NCBI RefSeq assembly: GCF_001905145.1
Contig: NZ_LWLB01000004.1
Location: 146,856 to 210,855 of the forward strand
Direction of reading: 5' to 3'
DNA length: 64,000 nucleotides
Origin: Nocardiopsis sp. TSRI0078
GTDB lineage: Bacteria; Actinomycetota; Actinomycetes; Streptosporangiales; Streptosporangiaceae
The notes below the pieces were generated by a model. The model saw nothing but the letters and a program-made list of their open reading frames with translations, did not search any database and had not been told where the DNA came from. Every line of letters starts with the position of its first letter. Within the stretch, counting starts at the first letter, position 1. Both the position numbers and the translations under genes were made by a program. Below, one piece after another: positions 51,865 to 60,683 of this stretch.

Positions 51865-51885
51865 GCACAGCGGGCGCGTGGGGCG

Positions 51886-53100
51886 TCACGGCAGCACCAC
51901 CAGTTCGACGCGGCCGGAGGCACGGCCCGGCGGGAGCACCGCGAGGGCGTCCGCCGTGGCGGCGGCCCGCAGGTCGGCGGGGCCGGATCCGCGCAGCTCC
52001 ACGGCCAGGCCCCGGCTGACGCGCACCGGCACCAGGCGGGTGTCGAGCGCGTGCGGCGGGACGGTGCCGACGAACCGGGCGCGCCCTCCGGTGTGTGCGG
52101 GATCACGTCGGGCCGCGCGTCCGCTGAGCACCGGGACGAGCAGGGTCAGGGCCGCGGCCAGGGCGGCGCCGGGGTTGCCCGGCAGCCCCACGACCACGGC
52201 GCCCGAGGGCAGCACCGCCAGCGTCTGCGGGTGCCCGGGCCGGCAGGACACGCCGTCGACGACGGTCGTCGCGCCGAGCCCGGCCAGCACCGTGCGCAGG
52301 TGGTCGGCGGGCCCGGCGGAGGAGGAGCCGCAGACGGCGACGACGTCGGTCCCCCCGGCCGCGTCCAGCTCCCGCGCGAGGTCCCGCCCCCGGTCGGCGA
52401 CCGGGACCGGAGGAGCACAGCGTCCGCCCGCCCATGCCACCAGTCCGGGCAGGACGGGGCCGATCGCGTCGCGCACCGCGCCCGGGCGCGGTGCCCCCTC
52501 CCGCACGACCTCGTCCCCCGTGACCAGGACGCGCACCAGGGGCCGGAGCACGGGCAGGGTGTCCAGGCCCAGACTCGCGGCCAGCCCCAGGAGGGCGGGC
52601 GTGACGGGGACCCCCCGGCGGGCGACCAGTGATCCGGCGGCGGTGGTCTCGCCCCGGCGCCGGATGTGCCTGCCGGGTTCGGCGCCGCCGTACACGGTTC
52701 CGGAGGACACCGTCGCCCGCTCATGGGGGAGGACGGCGGTGGCGCCGTCCGGCACGACGGCGCCCGTGGCGATCTCCACCGCCTCCCCGCGGCCCAGGCG
52801 GGCGACGGGGCCCCGATGCCCGGCGAACGACCGGCCGAGGACGGTCCAGGGGCCCTCCCCCGACACCGCGTACCCGTCCATCGCCGCACTGTCCAGCGCG
52901 GGGACGTCGACCGCCGAGACGAGGTCGGCGCCGAGGGTGGAACCGAGTGCGTCGGCGAGCGACTCCTCGGCCATGGGCGATCCCCCCTCGGCGCCGGTCG
53001 CCCGCGCCAGCCTTCGTGCCTGGTTCCAGGGAACGGAAGCGCGCGGACGGGATCTCACGTGAAGAAGCGGAGAAGTTTCCGAAGCACCCAGGTCGGACAT
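51886..53100 (-). CDS. moeA: Second MoeA-type molybdopterin molybdotransferase
   Basis: A 404-residue MoeA paralogue: VPWNQARRLARATGAEG, ALDSAAMDGYAVSG, LVTGDEVVREGAPRP (active-site/MoCF loop), VVAVCGSSSAGPADHL and VVVGLPGNPGAALAAAL. The GDEV and GSSSAGP loops differ from the housekeeping copy at 29269. It lies within the formate dehydrogenase locus and shares a divergent promoter region with the ketopantoate-reductase-like gene, so it probably supplies molybdenum cofactor to this formate dehydrogenase. ATG at 53100 with GGGAG at 7 nt; a TTG-type start further in is less likely. Confidence 0.85.
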   Translation of the reverse strand: MSDLGASETSPLLHVRSRPRASVPWNQARRLARATGAEGGSPMAEESLADALGSTLGADLVSAVDVPALDSAAMDGYAVSGEGPWTVLGRSFAGHRGPVARLGRGEAVEIATGAVVPDGATAVLPHERATVSSGTVYGGAEPGRHIRRRGETTAAGSLVARRGVPVTPALLGLAASLGLDTLPVLRPLVRVLVTGDEVVREGAPRPGAVRDAIGPVLPGLVAWAGGRCAPPVPVADRGRDLARELDAAGGTDVVAVCGSSSAGPADHLRTVLAGLGATTVVDGVSCRPGHPQTLAVLPSGAVVVGLPGNPGAALAAALTLLVPVLSGRAARRDPAHTGGRARFVGTVPPHALDTRLVPVRVSRGLAVELRGSGPADLRAAATADALAVLPPGRASGRVELVVLP

Positions 53101-53143
53101 TCCTTCTCTCCCTGCCGTGGTGTGAAGGAGCGGCTTTGCCAGC

Positions 53144-53161
53144 ATACTGTATACAGTATGG
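53144..53161. promoter_or_regulatory. GntR operator site b (between moeA and the reductase gene)
   Basis: CATACTGTATACAGTATG is an 18-bp perfect palindrome in the divergent promoter region, 19 nt before the reductase ATG and 43 nt from the moeA start. It is the best-conserved of the four sites. Confidence 0.75.
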
Positions 53162-53179
53162 AAAATGAAGGGAGTTCCC

Positions 53180-54187
53180 ATGCGAATCGCCGTCCTGGGC
53201 GCGGGAGCGATCGGCGCCTACGCGGGCGCCGCTCTGCACCGCGGTGGCGCCGACGTCCACCTCATCGCCCGTAACGAGAACCTGCGGGCCATGCGCGAGC
53301 ACGGGGTCCGGGTGCTGAGCCCGCGCGGCGACTTCACCGCGCACCCCCATGTCACGGACGACCCCGCCGAGATAGGACCCGTAGACACCGTCATCCTCGG
53401 CCTCAAGGCCCAGCAGTACGCCGGATGCGGCCCGCTGCTGCGCCCCCTCCTCGGGCCCGCCACCTCCGTCGTGGCCGCCCAGAACGGGATCCCGTGGTGG
53501 TACTTCCACGGGGTCGACGGCCCGTTCGCGGGCAGGCGGATCGAGAGCGTGGACCCGGCGGGCGCGGTGAGCCGGACGATCCCGGTCGAGCGCGCCATAG
53601 GGTGCGTCGTCTACGCGGCCACCGAGATCGCCGCGCCGGGGGTGATCCGGCACATCGAGGGGACCCGCTTCTCCATCGGCGAACCGGACGGGTCCGACTC
53701 CGAGCGCTGCCGCGCCCTGTCCGCGGCGATGGAGGCGGGCGGGCTCAAGTGCCCGGTCGAGCAGGACCTGCGCGAGGACATCTGGGTGAAGCTGATGGGC
53801 AACATCGTCTTCAACCCGCTGAGCGCGCTGACCCGCTCGACCATGGTGCAGATCTGCCGCCACCCCGCGACCAGGGAGATGGCCCGCACCATGATGAACG
53901 AGACCCTGCAGGTAGCGGCCGAGCTGGGCGTGCGGCCGGCCGTCTCCGTCGAGCGGAGGCTGGCGGGCGCCGAGAAGGCGGGCGACCACCGCACCTCCAC
54001 CCTGCACGACCTGGAGCGCGGGCGCCCCATGGAACTGGACGTCATCCTGTCCGCCGTGGTGGAGCTGGCCGACCTGACCGGGGTCCCGGCACCGACGCTC
54101 CGCGCGGTCGACGCCACGGCCGGACTGCTGAACCAGAGGGTGTCCGAGCCCTCCGCCCCCGCCCCCTCCCTGGCCGCGCGCTCTTGA
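53180..54187 (+). CDS. Ketopantoate-reductase-like (PanE/ApbA) protein
   Basis: A 335-residue NADP-dependent oxidoreductase. The Rossmann loop is VLGAGAIGAYAGAALHRGGA, then VILGLKAQQYA, AQNGIPWWYFHG and the C-terminal helical domain KLMGNIVFNPLSALTRSTM. Enzymes of this family reduce 2-dehydropantoate, but many members have other substrates. It has an ACTGTATACAGT palindrome in its promoter and lies ahead of the formate dehydrogenase genes, so a role in C1 or organic-acid metabolism is more likely than pantothenate synthesis. ATG 53180 has GGGAG at 5 nt. Confidence 0.75.
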   Translation: MRIAVLGAGAIGAYAGAALHRGGADVHLIARNENLRAMREHGVRVLSPRGDFTAHPHVTDDPAEIGPVDTVILGLKAQQYAGCGPLLRPLLGPATSVVAAQNGIPWWYFHGVDGPFAGRRIESVDPAGAVSRTIPVERAIGCVVYAATEIAAPGVIRHIEGTRFSIGEPDGSDSERCRALSAAMEAGGLKCPVEQDLREDIWVKLMGNIVFNPLSALTRSTMVQICRHPATREMARTMMNETLQVAAELGVRPAVSVERRLAGAEKAGDHRTSTLHDLERGRPMELDVILSAVVELADLTGVPAPTLRAVDATAGLLNQRVSEPSAPAPSLAARS

Positions 54188-54207
54188 CCGCCGCCCCCTT
54201 AACGCAA

Positions 54208-54223
54208 ATACTGTATACAGTAT
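54208..54223. promoter_or_regulatory. GntR operator site c (before the formate dehydrogenase gene)
   Basis: ATACTGTATACAGTAT, a 16-bp perfect palindrome, 73 nt before the molybdopterin-subunit ATG. Confidence 0.75.
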
Positions 54224-54296
54224 CCCTAACCATGCTATTCGTGGGGACGCCCTCGGCTCCTCCACGAAGAAGGCCACGACCACCAAGCGAGGCCAC

Positions 54297-56240
54297 ATGC
54301 GATCCGACGACCGCTCCGCCCCTCTCGACCGCCTCACCCAGCCGCTCGTGCGCGAGCGCGGCGCACTGCGCCCGGCCACCTGGGAGGAGGCCCTCGACCG
54401 CGCCGCCGCCGGGTTCCGGCACGGCGTGGAGCGCCACGGGCCGAACTCCTTCGGCATGCTCTCTTGTGCCCGGGCCACCAACGAGATGAACTTCATGGCG
54501 CAGAAGTTCGCCCGCGTCGTGGTCGGCACCAACAACGTCGACTCGTGCAACCGCACCTGCCACGCCCCCAGCGTCGCCGGGCTGGCCGCCGCCTTCGGAT
54601 CCGGGGGAGGCACCTCCTCCTACGCGGAGATCGAGGACACCGACCTCATCATCATCTGGGGCGGCAACCCGCGCTTCGCGCACCCGATCTTCTTCCAGCA
54701 CGTGCTCAAGGGCGTCCGCCGGGGAGCCCGGCTCTTCGTCGTGGACCCCCGCCGCACGCCGACCGCCGAATGGGCCGACCGCTGGCTCGGGCTCGACGTG
54801 GGCACCGACATCCCGCTGGCGCACGCCATCGGCCGGGAGATCCTGCACGCCGGCCTGGCCAACGAGACCTTCATCGAGCGCGCCACCACCGGCCTGGATG
54901 AGTACCGCGAACTGGTCGAGCCGTGGACGCTCGCGGCGGCCGAGGCCGTGACGGGCGTACCCGCGGAGGCCATCCGCGAACTGGCGCACGCCTACGCCCG
55001 CGCCGAGCGCGCCCAGCTCTGCTGGACCCTCGGCATCACCGAGCACCACAACGCGACCGACAACGTGCGCTCGCTGATCAACCTGTCCCTGCTGACCGGC
55101 CACGTGGGACGGCACGGCTCCGGGCTCAACCCGCTGCGCGGGCAGAACAACGTGCAGGGCGGCGGCGACATGGGCGCCATCCCGGACCGGCTGGTCGGGT
55201 TCCAGGACATCCTGGACCCGAAGGTGCGCGCCCCGTTCGAGCAGGCGTGGGGGCGGCCGATCCAGGGCACCAAGGGCAAGACCCTCACCCAGATGTTCGA
55301 GGCGATGGAGTCCAAGGAGCTCAGAACGCTCTACGTGATCGGGGAGAACCCGGTCCAGTCCGAGCCCGAGACGCACAAGACCACCAGTCGGCTGCGCTCC
55401 CTGGACCACCTCGTGGTGCAGGACATCTTCCTGACCCGCACCGCCGAACTCGCCGACGTCGTGCTCCCGGCCAGCGCCTCCTGGTGCGAGTCGGACGGCA
55501 CCTTCACCAACAGCGAGCGGCGGGTCCAACTGGTCCGCAAGGCCCTGGACCCGCCGGAGGGCGCCCGGGACGACATCGAGATCATGTGCGAGCTGGCGAC
55601 CCGCCTGGGGCAGGAGTGGGAGCGCCCCTCGGCCGAGGAGATCTGGGACGAGGTGCGATCGCTGTCCCCGATGCACCGGGGGATGAGCTACGCGCGCCTG
55701 GCCGAGCTGAGCGGCATCCAGTGGCCGTGCTACTCGGAGGACGGACTGGAGCCGAGCTACCTGCACGCACGGCTGTGGTCCGAGGACCCGGAGGAGCGCG
55801 GCGAACCCGCCCCCTTCGGCATCGTCGGCCACTCGCCGCCGGTGGACCTGCTGGACGAGGACTTCCCGTTCCGCCTGACTACCGGGCGCCGGCTGGACGA
55901 CTACAACACCGGTGTGCAGACCGGCGGCTTCTCCTCTCCCCTGCGCCGGGGCGAGCTGCTGGACCTGTCCCCCGAGGACGCCGCCAAGCTCGGCGTGGAG
56001 GACGGGGAGACCGTGCGCGTGACCTCGCGGCGGGGCTCGGTCCTGGTCCCCGTCTCGGTCACCGAGGCCATGCGGCCGGGGCTGGTGTTCATGACCTTCC
56101 ACTTCCCCGACCAGGTGGACACCCAGCTGCTGACCATCGACGCCACCGACCCGATCGCCGGGACGGCCGAGTACAAGGCGGCCGCGGTCCGGATCGAACG
56201 GGTGGAGGAGGGTGCGCGGGTGAGCGCCGCCGCGAGCTGA
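54297..56240 (+). CDS. Formate dehydrogenase catalytic subunit, molybdopterin part
   Basis: Carries the bis-molybdopterin active site that oxidises formate to CO2. The 647-residue protein starts MRSDDRSAPLDRLTQPLVRE, i.e. directly at the junction that in intact enzymes follows the N-terminal Fe4S4 domain, which is missing here. The metal ligand region is DSCNRTCHAPSVAG, so the Mo/W ligand is Cys88, not selenocysteine. Other signatures: IWGGNPRFAHP, GNPLRGQNNVQGGGDMGA-like SGLNPLRGQNNVQGGGDMG, YVIGENPVQSEPETHKTTSR and the C-terminal MoCoBD domain from DFPFRLTTGRRLDDY. The Fe4S4 domain is encoded at 59273-59380, at the end of a separate gene. ATG start at 54297. Confidence 0.85.
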   Translation: MRSDDRSAPLDRLTQPLVRERGALRPATWEEALDRAAAGFRHGVERHGPNSFGMLSCARATNEMNFMAQKFARVVVGTNNVDSCNRTCHAPSVAGLAAAFGSGGGTSSYAEIEDTDLIIIWGGNPRFAHPIFFQHVLKGVRRGARLFVVDPRRTPTAEWADRWLGLDVGTDIPLAHAIGREILHAGLANETFIERATTGLDEYRELVEPWTLAAAEAVTGVPAEAIRELAHAYARAERAQLCWTLGITEHHNATDNVRSLINLSLLTGHVGRHGSGLNPLRGQNNVQGGGDMGAIPDRLVGFQDILDPKVRAPFEQAWGRPIQGTKGKTLTQMFEAMESKELRTLYVIGENPVQSEPETHKTTSRLRSLDHLVVQDIFLTRTAELADVVLPASASWCESDGTFTNSERRVQLVRKALDPPEGARDDIEIMCELATRLGQEWERPSAEEIWDEVRSLSPMHRGMSYARLAELSGIQWPCYSEDGLEPSYLHARLWSEDPEERGEPAPFGIVGHSPPVDLLDEDFPFRLTTGRRLDDYNTGVQTGGFSSPLRRGELLDLSPEDAAKLGVEDGETVRVTSRRGSVLVPVSVTEAMRPGLVFMTFHFPDQVDTQLLTIDATDPIAGTAEYKAAAVRIERVEEGARVSAAAS

Positions 56241-56244
56241 CCCC

Positions 56245-56271
56245 GCCGCGCCCCCGGCAAGGGGGCGCGGC
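56245..56271 (+). terminator. Hairpin after the molybdopterin subunit gene
   Basis: GCCGCGCCCCC (56245-56255) pairs with GGGGGCGCGGC (56261-56271), loop ggcaa, 4 nt after the stop. It separates this gene's transcript from the next, which has its own operator. Confidence 0.7.
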
Positions 56272-56460
56272 GCCCGAAGGCGCGCCGAGCACGCGAAGAA
56301 GCGCGTGGGCCGTCTCCCCAGCCCCCTGCGGAGACGGCCCGCCGCGGGTGCCCGGGCGCACCTTACGCGTGCGCTCCGAGCACGTCCCGGAGGAGGCGGC
56401 GCCCCCGCCGGAACCGCGCCGGACCACGGGGTTGTCAATCCGACTCCCCCATCATACTGT

Positions 56461-56476
56461 TCTCTGTATACAGAAT
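56461..56476. promoter_or_regulatory. GntR operator site d (before the NADH-dehydrogenase-like subunit)
   Basis: The exact palindrome CTGTATACAG occupies 56464-56473 and is flanked by TCT/AAT, with another ATACTGT half-site at 56454-56460. It lies 40 nt before the GTG start. Confidence 0.65.
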
Positions 56477-56516
56477 CCTGTGATCTGGCTTACACGTGAT
56501 ATGAGGTGACACGGGC

Positions 56517-58493
56517 GTGGACCTGCGATTCCTGGACGAGGCTCCCACCACCGCCGAGCGCGAAGCTGTCGACTCGGTTCTGGGACCGCCCGAGTCCGGA
56601 TGGGACGGCGGCACCCGTCAGGACACCGACCTGCGCTACGCCAGGGGCGGCCACTCCGCCCGTGACCGGCGCGACCTGCTCCTACCGGCCCTGCACGCCG
56701 TCAACGACCGCGTGGGCTGGATCAGCCGCGGCGCGCTCGACCACATCTGCCGCAGGCTGACCATCCCGCCGGCGGAGGCCTACGCCGTCGCCTCCTTCTA
56801 CGCGATGTTCGCCACGCACGAGCGGCCCCGCCGGGTCGTGCACCTGTGCACGGACATCGCCTGCGCGGCCGCGGGCTCCTCCGGGCTGCGCGACCGCCTG
56901 GCCGAGCGGCTGGGGCCGCCCGGCTCCACCGAGGGCGGGACCACCTGGCACGAGAGCCCCTGCCTGGGCATGTGCGAGCGCGCGCCCGCCGCGCTCGCGC
57001 TCCAGGCCGGGGCCCCGGCCCGGTACGCCGTCGCCGCGCCCGCCGGGCCCGGGGAACTGGACGCCCTCGCCGAGAGCGCGCCCGCGGCCGAACCGGTGGC
57101 CCCCGGCGAGGGGAACGGGCACCGCCCGGCGGTCCGCACCACCTACGGCGCCGACCCGCTTCCGGGCGCCGCCCCCGAGCCGGACGCCGCCTCCGCCGTT
57201 CCCGACGCGGGCTCCCCCGGCCACGTCCTGCTGCGCCGGATCGGCCGCGTCGACCCGCTCAGCCTGGACGACTACCGCGCGGAGGGCGGTTACGCCGCAC
57301 TGCGCGAGGCCCTGCGCATCGGATCCGCCGGGGTCCTGCGGGAGGTGAACGACTCCGGCCTGGTCGGCCGCGGCGGCGCGGCCTTCCCCACCGGCCGCAA
57401 GTGGAGCGCCACCGCACAGCAGCCCGACACCCCGCACTACCTGGTGTGCAACGCAGACGAGAGCGAGCCCGGCACCTTCAAGGACCGGGTGCTGATGGAG
57501 GGCGACCCCTTCTCCCTCGTCGAGGCCATGACGATCGCCGGGTACGCGATCGGCGCCCGCACCGGCTACCTGTACATCCGGGGCGAGTACCCGAGGGCCC
57601 TGCGGCACCTGGAGAACGCCCTCGCCCTGGCCCGCGAGCGCGGGCTGCTCGGCACCGACATCATGGGCTCGGGCTTCGCCTTCGACATCGAGATCCGGCG
57701 CGGCGCGGGCGCCTACATCTGCGGCGAGGAGACCGCGATCTTCGGCTCCATCGAGGGCCAGCGGGGCGAACCCCGCTCCAAGCCGCCCTTCCCCGTGGAG
57801 AAGGGCCTGTTCGGCAAGCCGACCGCCGTGAACAACGTGGAGACGCTGGTCAACGTACTCCCGATCCTGCTGATGGGCGGCCCGGCGTACGCGTCCGTGG
57901 GCACCGAGGGGTCGACCGGCCCCAAGCTGTTCTGCCTCTCCGGCGGGGTGCGCCGCCCCGGCCTGTACGAGCTGCCCTTCGGGGCCACCCTGCGCGACCT
58001 GGTCGAGGCGGCGGGCGGGATGCCGGAGGGCCGCTCGATCCGTGCGGTCCTCCTCGGCGGGGCCGCCGGGACGTTCGTGCGCGGCGACGAACTGGACATC
58101 CCCCTCACCTTCGAGGGGGCCCGCGCGGCGGGGACCTCCCTGGGCTCGGGCGTGGTCCTCGTACTGGACGACACCGCGGACCTGGCCTCGACGCTGGTAC
58201 GCGTCGCCGCCTTCTTCCGGGACGAGTCGTGCGGCCAGTGCGTCCCGTGCCGTGTGGGCACGGTCCGCCAGGAGGAGTCCCTGCTGCGTCTGCGCGCCGG
58301 CGCCTCCCCCGCCCAGGAGCTGCCGCTGCTGCGCGAGGTCGGCCAGGCCATGCGGGACGCCTCGATCTGCGGACTCGGCCAGACCGCATGGAACGCCGTG
58401 GAGTCGGCCGTCGACCGGCTCGGACTGTTCTCCGAAGACACCCACCAGACCGCCGCGCCGGGCAGCCGGCCGGCGACCGAGGAGGCCCGATGA
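56517..58493 (+). CDS. Formate dehydrogenase NAD-linked subunit (NuoE-NuoF fusion)
   Basis: Passes electrons from formate to NAD+. In 658 residues: a NuoE-like thioredoxin-fold 2Fe-2S domain (about 1-190) with Cys111, Cys116, Cys149 and Cys153 (CTDIAC, CLGMC), then a NuoF-like part with VGRGGAAFPTGRKW (FMN/NAD site), ICGEETAIFGSIEGQRGEPR, an SLBB domain and a 4Fe-4S site ESCGQCVPC...SICGLGQ near the end. The GTG start has GAGGTGA at 7 nt. Its stop overlaps the next ATG (ATGA), so both proteins are made coordinately. Confidence 0.85.
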   Translation: MDLRFLDEAPTTAEREAVDSVLGPPESGWDGGTRQDTDLRYARGGHSARDRRDLLLPALHAVNDRVGWISRGALDHICRRLTIPPAEAYAVASFYAMFATHERPRRVVHLCTDIACAAAGSSGLRDRLAERLGPPGSTEGGTTWHESPCLGMCERAPAALALQAGAPARYAVAAPAGPGELDALAESAPAAEPVAPGEGNGHRPAVRTTYGADPLPGAAPEPDAASAVPDAGSPGHVLLRRIGRVDPLSLDDYRAEGGYAALREALRIGSAGVLREVNDSGLVGRGGAAFPTGRKWSATAQQPDTPHYLVCNADESEPGTFKDRVLMEGDPFSLVEAMTIAGYAIGARTGYLYIRGEYPRALRHLENALALARERGLLGTDIMGSGFAFDIEIRRGAGAYICGEETAIFGSIEGQRGEPRSKPPFPVEKGLFGKPTAVNNVETLVNVLPILLMGGPAYASVGTEGSTGPKLFCLSGGVRRPGLYELPFGATLRDLVEAAGGMPEGRSIRAVLLGGAAGTFVRGDELDIPLTFEGARAAGTSLGSGVVLVLDDTADLASTLVRVAAFFRDESCGQCVPCRVGTVRQEESLLRLRAGASPAQELPLLREVGQAMRDASICGLGQTAWNAVESAVDRLGLFSEDTHQTAAPGSRPATEEAR

Positions 58494-59431
58494 CCGTCCC
58501 CGTACTCCTGTCCCCGCCCAAGCGGCTGATCGACGCGACCATCGACGGAGAACAGGTACGCGTCCCGGAGGGCACCACCGTCCTGGAGGCCTGCTCCGAG
58601 GCCGGGACCGAGATCCCCACCCTGTGCTACGGCGACACGCTCACCCCCCGCAACGCCTGCCGCGTGTGCGTGGTGGAGGTGGAGGGCGCGCGCACGCTCG
58701 CCCCCGCCTGCTCGCGCAGACTGGAGCCCGGGATGAGCGTGGCCACCGACTCCGAGCGGGTCCGGCACAGCCGCAAGCTGGTCCTGGAGCTGCTGGGCTC
58801 CTCGGTGGACCTGTCCACCACGCCGAAGATCGCGGAGTGGATGGAGCGCTACGAGGCCAGGCCCGAGAGGTTCGGCCGGCGCGCCGAGCCCACCGCCCTG
58901 GGCGTGCGCGACGCCCGCCGGGCGGGCGAGCACGAGCCCGGCGACGGCTCCGTCGCGGAGACGGTCGAACAGCCCGCCAAGGTGGACAACGACCTCTACG
59001 TGCGCGACTACTCCAAGTGCATCATGTGCTACAAGTGCGTGGACGCCTGCGGCGACCAGTGGCAGAACACCTTCGCCATCGGGGTGGCGGGCCGCGGGTT
59101 CGACGCGCGCGTCTCCACCGAGCACGACGCGCCCCTGCCCGACTCGGCCTGCGTGTACTGCGGGAACTGCATCGAGGTCTGTCCGACGGGCGCCCTGTCG
59201 TTCACCACGGAGTTCGACATGCGCAACGCGGGTACCTGGGACGAGGAGAAGCAGACCGAGACGACCACGGTGTGCACCTACTGCGGGGTCGGCTGCAACC
59301 TCACCCTGCACGTGCAGGAGAACCAGATCGTCAAGGTCACGTCCCCGCACGACAACCCGGTGACCCATGGAAACCTGTGCATCAAGGGCCGGTTCGGCTT
59401 CCAGCACGTGCAGCGGCGCGGCGGGGACTGA
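58490..59431 (+). CDS. Formate dehydrogenase ferredoxin subunit with fused Fe4S4 domain
   Basis: Electron-transfer subunit of 313 residues. A NuoG-type 2Fe-2S ferredoxin (Cys46, 57, 60, 74) is followed by two 4Fe-4S ferredoxin sites (Cys177, 180, 183, 187 and Cys221, 224, 227, 231), as in the N-terminal extension of FdsA/Fdh1. The last 55 residues (VCTYCGVGCNL, Cys262, 265, 269, and Cys297 in GNLCIKGRFGF) are the Fe4S4 domain that normally opens the molybdopterin subunit; here it ends this protein at the boundary where the catalytic subunit (54297) begins. ATG overlaps the upstream stop by 4 nt. Confidence 0.8.
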   Translation: MTVPVLLSPPKRLIDATIDGEQVRVPEGTTVLEACSEAGTEIPTLCYGDTLTPRNACRVCVVEVEGARTLAPACSRRLEPGMSVATDSERVRHSRKLVLELLGSSVDLSTTPKIAEWMERYEARPERFGRRAEPTALGVRDARRAGEHEPGDGSVAETVEQPAKVDNDLYVRDYSKCIMCYKCVDACGDQWQNTFAIGVAGRGFDARVSTEHDAPLPDSACVYCGNCIEVCPTGALSFTTEFDMRNAGTWDEEKQTETTTVCTYCGVGCNLTLHVQENQIVKVTSPHDNPVTHGNLCIKGRFGFQHVQRRGGD

Positions 59432-59504
59432 ATCCGTGGGTCCACCCCCCTCGACGCGGGGCGGGTGAAGGAGTAGACCAGACGCAGCGGAAGGCGGTGG
59501 ACGG

Positions 59505-60386
59505 ATGGGCAGGGTCACGACCCGGGAGAAGGTCCTCCGGATCAGGGAGGGCGTCGCGAGTGAGCGCGTGGACACCCTCGTGGTGGAGGAGCCGCTGGAG
59601 ATCCGGCTGGACGGCACTCCACTGAGCATCACCATGCGCACGCCCGGAAGCGACTTCGACCTCGCCGCGGGGTTCCTGGTCAGTGAGGGGGTGGCGGCCC
59701 GGGGACGGGACGTCACCGCGATCCGCTACTGCGCCGGGGCCACCGAGGACGGATCGAACACCTACAACGTGCTCGACGTGTCGCTGGCCCCGGGCGTCCC
59801 CCGCCCGGACATCTCCCTGGAGCGCAACTTCTACACCTCCTCGTCCTGCGGCCTGTGCGGCAAGGCGAGCCTGGACGCCGTGCGCACCCAGGCCCGCTGG
59901 CCGGTGGCCGAGGACGGGCTGCGGATCGGTGTGGACACGCTGACGGCGCTGCCGGACCGGTTGCGCGAGGCACAGAGGGTGTTCGACCGCACCGGCGGCC
60001 TGCACGCCGCCGGACTGTTCACCCCCCAGGGCGACCTGCTCGCCCTGCGCGAGGACGTGGGCAGGCACAACGCGGTGGACAAACTGGTCGGCTGGGCGCT
60101 GCGCTCCGACCGCCTACCGCTGCGCGAGACGGTGCTGATGGTGTCGGGACGCGCCTCCTTCGAGCTGGTGCAGAAGGCGTGGATGGCGGGCATCCCCATG
60201 ATGGCCGCCGTCTCCGCGCCCTCCTCCCTCGCCGTGGACCTGGCCGAGGAGGCGGGCATCACGCTCGTCGGCTTCCTGCGCGGCACCTCCATGAACGTCT
60301 ACGCCGGAAGGCACCGTGTGCTCCTGGAGAAGGCGTTGAGCACGCCTTCGGCGGCCCCGGGAGTACCAAGCCCTCCGGGCCGGTAG
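59505..60386 (+). CDS. fdhD: Formate dehydrogenase accessory sulfurtransferase FdhD
   Basis: Transfers sulfur from a cysteine desulfurase to the molybdopterin cofactor of formate dehydrogenase, which is needed for its activity. The 293-residue protein carries the sulfur-carrying CGLCG motif (Cys115, Cys118) and the family patterns TMRTPGSDFDLAAGFLVSEG, ALREDVGRHNAVDKLVGWAL and TSMNVYAGRHRV. ATG start at 59505 after a 73-nt gap from the ferredoxin subunit, probably in the same transcript. Confidence 0.95.
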   Translation: MGRVTTREKVLRIREGVASERVDTLVVEEPLEIRLDGTPLSITMRTPGSDFDLAAGFLVSEGVAARGRDVTAIRYCAGATEDGSNTYNVLDVSLAPGVPRPDISLERNFYTSSSCGLCGKASLDAVRTQARWPVAEDGLRIGVDTLTALPDRLREAQRVFDRTGGLHAAGLFTPQGDLLALREDVGRHNAVDKLVGWALRSDRLPLRETVLMVSGRASFELVQKAWMAGIPMMAAVSAPSSLAVDLAEEAGITLVGFLRGTSMNVYAGRHRVLLEKALSTPSAAPGVPSPPGR

Positions 60387-60683
60387 GCGCGGGCCCGGTC
60401 GGCGCGTACCAGCCCCCCGCGCCGGCCAGGCCCGATACCGGGCCCTCCCCTTCGCCCTTCCGTGTGCTCGGCCCTCTCCGCCGGCCTTCGCTCCGGCCGC
60501 CGCCGCACGCGGTGGCCCCCGTCGGCGCACACCGCGCTCCCCCGTCGGCGCACGCGGTGGCCCCGTACCCGTGGTGGATCCCGGCGGGGGCCTCCCGCGT
60601 CCGTCCGCACCACGCCACGGGTACGGGGCCGTGGCCGGAACCGGAGCCGGTGCCCCGCACCGGCGACGGCTCCGGCCGGTCTG
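60387..60683. other. Gene-free region between fdhD and the aldehyde dehydrogenase gene
   Basis: About 300 nt between convergent genes. It contains a cluster of short direct repeats (60504-60571) but no ORF with a ribosome site. A convincing terminator hairpin was not found. Confidence 0.45.
60504..60571. repeat. Three degenerate 22-23-nt tandem repeats
   Basis: Units start cgcacgcggtggcccccgt, cgcacaccgcgctcccccgt and cgcacgcggtggccccgta. Periods of 22-23 nt are out of frame with codons and lack the spacer/repeat layout of CRISPR. Probably slippage-born sequence in an intergenic region. Confidence 0.5.

Noticed and set aside
54540..54600. Selenocysteine in formate dehydrogenase
   Set aside because: The ligand codon is tgc (Cys88 in TCHAPS); no in-frame TGA or SECIS-like need is present.
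60504..60571. CRISPR-like short repeats
   Set aside because: The 22-23-nt units are contiguous and degenerate with no unique spacers, and no cas gene is present.
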